DNA of 64,000 nt, from assembly GCF_000282475.1 (NCBI RefSeq), contig NZ_AKJF01000017.1:1-64000 (forward strand). The letters run 5' to 3'. Positions 61,013 through 64,000 of this stretch are shown here, piece after piece. How positions within the stretch are numbered: the stretch's first letter is position 1; every line of letters starts with the position of its first letter. The notes below the pieces were generated by a model, which searched no databases, was not told the origin of the DNA, and saw nothing but the letters and a program-made list of their open reading frames with translations. The DNA is from Pseudomonas sp. GM78. GTDB lineage: Bacteria > Pseudomonadota > Gammaproteobacteria > Pseudomonadales > Pseudomonadaceae. The position numbers and the translations under genes are program-made.

Positions 61013-61408
61013 ATGAAATTCCATGACCCACGGAGGGTGCTCTTCGGACTGTTCGCGCTCGCGGTAATGGGCTCGGCATCAGCCACACCGATGAAGACGC
61101 CAACCCCTGTTGTCGCCACGCAAATCTCAGCTGTCGAGGCGCCTGCCAAGGCCGCCGACAACCCTTGGCCGACCTTGGCCAGCTTGACCGGCAAGCAGAC
61201 CTTGCTCGCCCATGACGACCGCTACTGGCACGACGGCCGCTGGCACAGTCGCCGTGACGAGTGGCGCCGAGACGAATGGCGCAGGGCCCAGTGGCGCAGA
61301 GAACAAGCCCGCCGGGAAGCCGAACGTCGTGATTGGGAGCGCCACCGCGACCGCGACCGCGCCATGCACCACCGCTACGACGACGATCGCCGCTACTATC
61401 GTCGCTAG
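61013..61408 (+). CDS. Exported charged R/D/W/H-rich protein
   Basis: 131 residues with a signal peptide (about to GSASATP), a proline/alanine linker, and a C-terminal third made of R, D, E, W, H and Y (DEWRRDEWRRAQWRREQARR and so on, with an imperfect five-residue period R-R-D-E-W), ending DDRRYYRR. It should form a charged single helix or be disordered in the periplasm. A GAGG lies 12 bases upstream of the start. No recognisable family; metal binding through His is possible. Confidence 0.75.
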   Translation: MKFHDPRRVLFGLFALAVMGSASATPMKTPTPVVATQISAVEAPAKAADNPWPTLASLTGKQTLLAHDDRYWHDGRWHSRRDEWRRDEWRRAQWRREQARREAERRDWERHRDRDRAMHHRYDDDRRYYRR

Positions 61409-61432
61409 GGCCACGCCAAGGGGGCGAAGGAC

Positions 61433-61867
61433 ATGAGCATCACGCGAATGGACAACGTCCTGATCGTTGTCGACGATCTCGAAGCGGTGAAGGCATTCTT
61501 CATCGCGCTGGGCCTCAAGCTCGAGGGCCAGACCACCGTTGAAGGGCCCTCCGTCGGCAGCCTCATCGGGCTTGCAAACGTGCGAGCCACCCTCGCGATG
61601 CTGCGCACGCCCGACGGCCAAGGCATTGAACTGGACAAGTTCCACACGCCGGACCCCATCAGGTTCGGCCCCGTGGACACGCCAATGAACGCCCTGGGTC
61701 TTCGTCGCATCATGTTTGCCGTCGATGACATCGATGGGCTCGTTGCACGTTTGCAAGCCCATGGCGCCGAACTGATTGGCCAGATGCAGTACGAGCAAGC
61801 GTACCGACTCGCCTACATGCGTGGGCCTGAGGGCATCATCGTCGCGCTTGCCGAGCAACTCGGTTAA
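61433..61867 (+). CDS. VOC/glyoxalase-fold protein
   Basis: 144 residues, two beta-alpha-beta-beta-beta modules: MDNVLIVVDDLEAVKAFFIALGLKLEGQ and LRRIMFAVDDIDGLVARLQAHGAEL, ending MRGPEGIIVALAEQLG with the last metal Glu. The usual first His is Asn (DNV). Small lactoylglutathione-lyase or resistance-like protein of unknown substrate. 24 bases after the preceding gene. Confidence 0.85.
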   Translation: MSITRMDNVLIVVDDLEAVKAFFIALGLKLEGQTTVEGPSVGSLIGLANVRATLAMLRTPDGQGIELDKFHTPDPIRFGPVDTPMNALGLRRIMFAVDDIDGLVARLQAHGAELIGQMQYEQAYRLAYMRGPEGIIVALAEQLG

Positions 61868-61970
61868 GGCGGGCGGGTTGTTCGCGCGCACGACAATCAC
61901 TGCATGGCAGGCAGCGTCTGCCCCTTGCATGCCCATGGTGTATTGGTGAACGAGCATCACCCAGGGCTTT

Positions 61971-62034
61971 GTAGATACTATGTGTATACGTGGAGCTTGC
62001 AATTGGCGATTTGCGTATCTACTATGTTTCTACG
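61971..62034. promoter_or_regulatory. Repeat-based operator of the toxin-antitoxin pair
   Basis: TACTATGTGTATACG (61977-61991) recurs as TACTATGTTTCTACG (62020-62034), and GTAGATAC (61971) is inverted as GTATCTAC (62015). The 64-base array ends 14 bases before the antitoxin start, the place expected for MazE-MazF autoregulation. Confidence 0.6.
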
Positions 62035-62048
62035 TTATGGAGGTGTGT

Positions 62049-62303
62049 ATGCAAGTCAAAATTCAGCAATGGGGCAACAGCGCAGCGATTCGCTTGCCAT
62101 CCACGGTGCTCAAACAAATGAGCCTGGTCAGCGGCGATCTCCTGTCGCTCGACGTGTCTGCAGAGGTGATGACACTCAAGCCGGCGAAAGCCAAACCGCA
62201 TTACCGGCTGGCCGATTTGATGGCGCAATGCGATTTGACCGCACCAGAGCCAGCTGACCTTGCCGCCTGGAATGCCATGACACCGGTAGGGCGCGAAGCG
62301 TGA
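62049..62303 (+). CDS. MazE-type antitoxin
   Basis: 84 residues from an ATG with GGAGG five bases upstream. AbrB/MazE swapped-hairpin DNA-binding fold at the N-terminus: MQVKIQQWGNSAAIRLPSTVLKQM. The C-terminal 40 residues (YRLADLMAQCDLTAPEPADLAAW) would wrap the toxin. Overlaps the toxin gene by four bases. Confidence 0.92.
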   Translation: MQVKIQQWGNSAAIRLPSTVLKQMSLVSGDLLSLDVSAEVMTLKPAKAKPHYRLADLMAQCDLTAPEPADLAAWNAMTPVGREA

Positions 62304-62647
62304 AACGAGCCAAATTCAACCGGGCAGACATTGTACGAGTGAACCTGAATCCCACCGCCGGCCGTGAACAACAGGGCGATTTTCGTCCGGCGCTGGTCCT
62401 TACACCGGCGGCCTATAACGCCTCGGGACTCGCCGTCATTGCCCCCATCACGCAAGGCGGCGATTTTGCTCGCTATGCGGGTTTCGCGGTGCCATTGAGC
62501 GGTTCGGGCACTGAGACACAGGGCGTTGTGCTGTGCAACCAGATTCGTACCGTTGATCTTGAGGCCCGCAGCGCCAAGCGCGTTGAGTCGGTTCCCGAGG
62601 TGGTGATTGATGATGTACTGGCCCGTGTCCAGGCACTCTTTGAATAA
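62300..62647 (+). CDS. MazF/ChpB-type endoribonuclease toxin
   Basis: 115 residues of the PemK/MazF fold: F-N-R-A-D-I-V-R-V-N-L-N-P-T-A-G-R-E with the catalytic Arg in GDFRPALVLTP, IAPITQGGDFARYAGFAVPL, and the acidic/Thr region CNQIRTVDLEARSAKRVE. Cuts mRNA at short sequences and inhibits growth when the antitoxin is lost. The ATGA overlap with the antitoxin is typical. Confidence 0.93.
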   Translation: MKRAKFNRADIVRVNLNPTAGREQQGDFRPALVLTPAAYNASGLAVIAPITQGGDFARYAGFAVPLSGSGTETQGVVLCNQIRTVDLEARSAKRVESVPEVVIDDVLARVQALFE

Positions 62648-62741
62648 CGGGAAAGTGTATGACTCAAATGTCTGATCCCCATCAATGGACGTGCACCATT
62701 CGAGAAAACTCGGGCGTCGCACGACATAAACGGTAAACGTC

Positions 62742-63203
62742 TCAATCCAGGCGTTTTTCAAAGTAAACGCGATCGAACCCATCCTCCGACCGCCGCTGGA
62801 CCTCGACGTAACCGAGTCGAGGGTAGATTGACAGATTGTCGGTCATCTTCACGTTCGTGTAGAGATGAACGCTGCCTAGCCCCAAGCGTAGCGCCTGCGC
62901 CTCGCAAAATTGAACAAGTGCCTTGCCGATACCTTTGCCGCGCCCGGCTGCTGACACGGCCACGTTTTCGAGAAACATGTGCTGGTCCACGGGAAAGAAG
63001 ACGATGAAGCCTCGCAGCTCATCCTGTTCTCCGGTGGAGATGTACACCAGACCGGCCGCTATCTGCGCCCTGAAATCCGCCAGCATCGGCGCCGGTTTTC
63101 GTCCTATCACGCCAACATACTGCGCATACGCTTGCTCGGCACAAGCGCGCACGGCGACCTCGTCGTCTGGAATGGCCTGGCGGATCAACTGTCGTTCGCT
63201 CAT
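62742..63203 (-). CDS. GNAT N-acetyltransferase
   Basis: 153 residues from the ATG that overlaps the TGA of the PAS gene. Acetyl-CoA loop AGRGKGIGKALVQFCEAQA near 90, preceded by VDQHMFLENVAVS and followed by LYTNVKMTDNLSIYPRLGY, the usual end of small GNATs. Substrate unknown. Translation coupled to the sensor upstream. Confidence 0.88.
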   Translation of the reverse strand: MSERQLIRQAIPDDEVAVRACAEQAYAQYVGVIGRKPAPMLADFRAQIAAGLVYISTGEQDELRGFIVFFPVDQHMFLENVAVSAAGRGKGIGKALVQFCEAQALRLGLGSVHLYTNVKMTDNLSIYPRLGYVEVQRRSEDGFDRVYFEKRLD

Positions 63204-64000
63204 GAACAATGGGCCAGGCGCGCTTCCAGTTCCCTTATGCGCGTTTGCAGGCGTTCACGTTCGACGTATTCGGCGCTGATATCTTCGAAGACGCTGATCA
63301 GGTGATCGGGCAAGCCGTCCTGGGGTTGGCGCTGCAGCGAGGTGCGCGCCCGGACCCAGAGGTAACTGCCATCAAGGCGGCGCAAGCGTTTCTCGACCAC
63401 GTAGCGGTCAATTTGGCCGGACAGCAGCTGGCGCAGCAATTCGAGGTTGTTCGGCAGATCGTCGGGGTGGGTGATTTCCTGGAAGGTCATGTCGTACAGC
63501 TCATCGGCACTGTAACCGAGCAATTCGCAGAGGCTGCCGTTGACTCGCTGCCAACCGCCATCCAGGCCGATATAGGCCAGCGCGCCCCAGGCCAGCTCGA
63601 AGATTGCCCGGAAGCGCTCTTCACTGTTGCGCAGCTCTTCCTCGATCATCATGCGCAGGGTGTTGTCCATGCTGATGCCGACCATTTTCACGGTTCGCCC
63701 GACCGCGTCCCTGACCGTTGTCGCCCGCGAGGAAATCCAGCGCATCTGGCCATCGGGCTGGAAGATTCGAAAGTCGAACTCACAGCCACTGCCTTCGTTG
63801 ATCGCGCGTTGATACATGGCCTGCATCGCGGCGACATCTTCCGGCGGCAGGTGGCGCCAGAATTCCTCATTGGAATGCACCGGCCAGCCATACACCGTTT
63901 CAACGTTGGGTGAATACATCAGCTCATCGCTGATCAGGTTCCACTCCCAGGTGACGATGCGTGCGCCTTCCTGGGCCAGCTTCATGCGCTCTTCGCTTTC
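63200..64000 (-). CDS. PAS-domain sensor protein, 5' part outside window
   Basis: At least 267 residues, open at the window edge, where ESEER before the ATG at 63985 shows the gene continues. Two PAS folds are visible: one at about 5-110 (ARIVTWEWNLISDELMYSPNVETVYGW, CEFDFRIFQPDGQMRWISSRAT) and one at 120-235 (RFRAIFELAWGALAYIGLDGGWQRVNGSLCELLGYSADEL...HPDDLP). It ends in a short coiled coil (ERERLQTRIRELEARL) with no kinase or GGDEF domain after it, so the output lies upstream or is absent. Confidence 0.85.
   Translation of the reverse strand, partial: ESEERMKLAQEGARIVTWEWNLISDELMYSPNVETVYGWPVHSNEEFWRHLPPEDVAAMQAMYQRAINEGSGCEFDFRIFQPDGQMRWISSRATTVRDAVGRTVKMVGISMDNTLRMMIEEELRNSEERFRAIFELAWGALAYIGLDGGWQRVNGSLCELLGYSADELYDMTFQEITHPDDLPNNLELLRQLLSGQIDRYVVEKRLRRLDGSYLWVRARTSLQRQPQDGLPDHLISVFEDISAEYVERERLQTRIRELEARLAHCS

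Overview
The window is a high-GC, densely coding Gammaproteobacterial chromosome segment that looks like a Pseudomonas of the fluorescens group. The pointers are gltS, mmsAB and PhaZ-like genes, paired REP elements of the Pseudomonas type (an inverted pair beginning GTGGGAGCCAGCC and one beginning CCTGTAGGAGCGAGCC), GGAG-type ribosome binding sites and many ATGA-coupled genes. There are no rRNAs, transposases, phage genes or CRISPR arrays; the only RNA gene is a tRNA-Phe near 40.8 kb.

Layout. 0-10.7 kb is a mixed region: the end of an NCS1-type permease, a small oxidase-like membrane protein divergent from a TetR regulator, a DUF3300-DUF2950 secreted pair, a small exported protein made almost wholly of six 13-residue repeats, a cupin, a GFA protein, a nitrilase gene broken by one in-frame TGA, an HxlR regulator, GltS, a phosphoesterase and a YdeI-like protein. 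10.9-19.7 kb holds an arylsulfatase, an Asp-nucleophile hydrolase divergent from a CGNR regulator, a LysE exporter, and a GntR / fumarase-superfamily lyase / dicarboxylate symporter trio with a clear operator palindrome.

20-35.4 kb is a large catabolic locus. A probable 15-gene minus-strand operon encodes a three-component ABC importer, two SDRs, a cupin, an alpha/beta hydrolase, an embedded IclR regulator, a ThDP enzyme, an aspartate-dehydrogenase-like protein, an aldehyde dehydrogenase, a two-domain extradiol dioxygenase, a tiny helical protein, a Rieske oxygenase and its reductase, ending at a terminator. A porin lies beyond it. Import, ring hydroxylation, ring cleavage and side-chain oxidation can be read from it, but the substrate cannot.

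35.7-44 kb carries an epoxide-hydrolase-like gene, an ECF sigma / anti-sigma pair with a DUF3455 protein, a cyclodeaminase-like gene with a small partner, acetyltransferase, tRNA-Phe, a PhaZ-like hydrolase, a small gene with a hairpin-rich leader, and a MATE exporter. 44.0-44.8 kb is a non-coding nest of repeats: two inverted copies of a roughly 250-bp element around a REP pair.

45.1-54 kb is a valine/isobutyrate-type operon: acyl-CoA synthetase, mmsA, mmsB, a 3-hydroxyisobutyryl-CoA hydrolase-like protein, an acyl-CoA dehydrogenase, then a chemoreceptor and a TetR regulator. 54-61 kb has a diverged DapF paralogue lying between an intact iclR gene and a second, partial copy of that gene's 3' end, followed by a divergent shikimate-dehydrogenase / flavoprotein / NIPSNAP / flavoprotein operon. 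The window ends with a secreted charged protein, a VOC protein, a MazEF-type toxin-antitoxin pair, an acetyltransferase and a truncated PAS-domain sensor.

The most interesting points are the nitrilase nonsense codon, the duplicated iclR 3' end beside the DapF paralogue, the uncharacterised Rieske/extradiol/ThDP operon, the 13-residue repeat protein, the chemoreceptor built into the valine operon, and the inverted repeat nest at 44 kb. All family calls come from reading motifs by eye; no database search was run.
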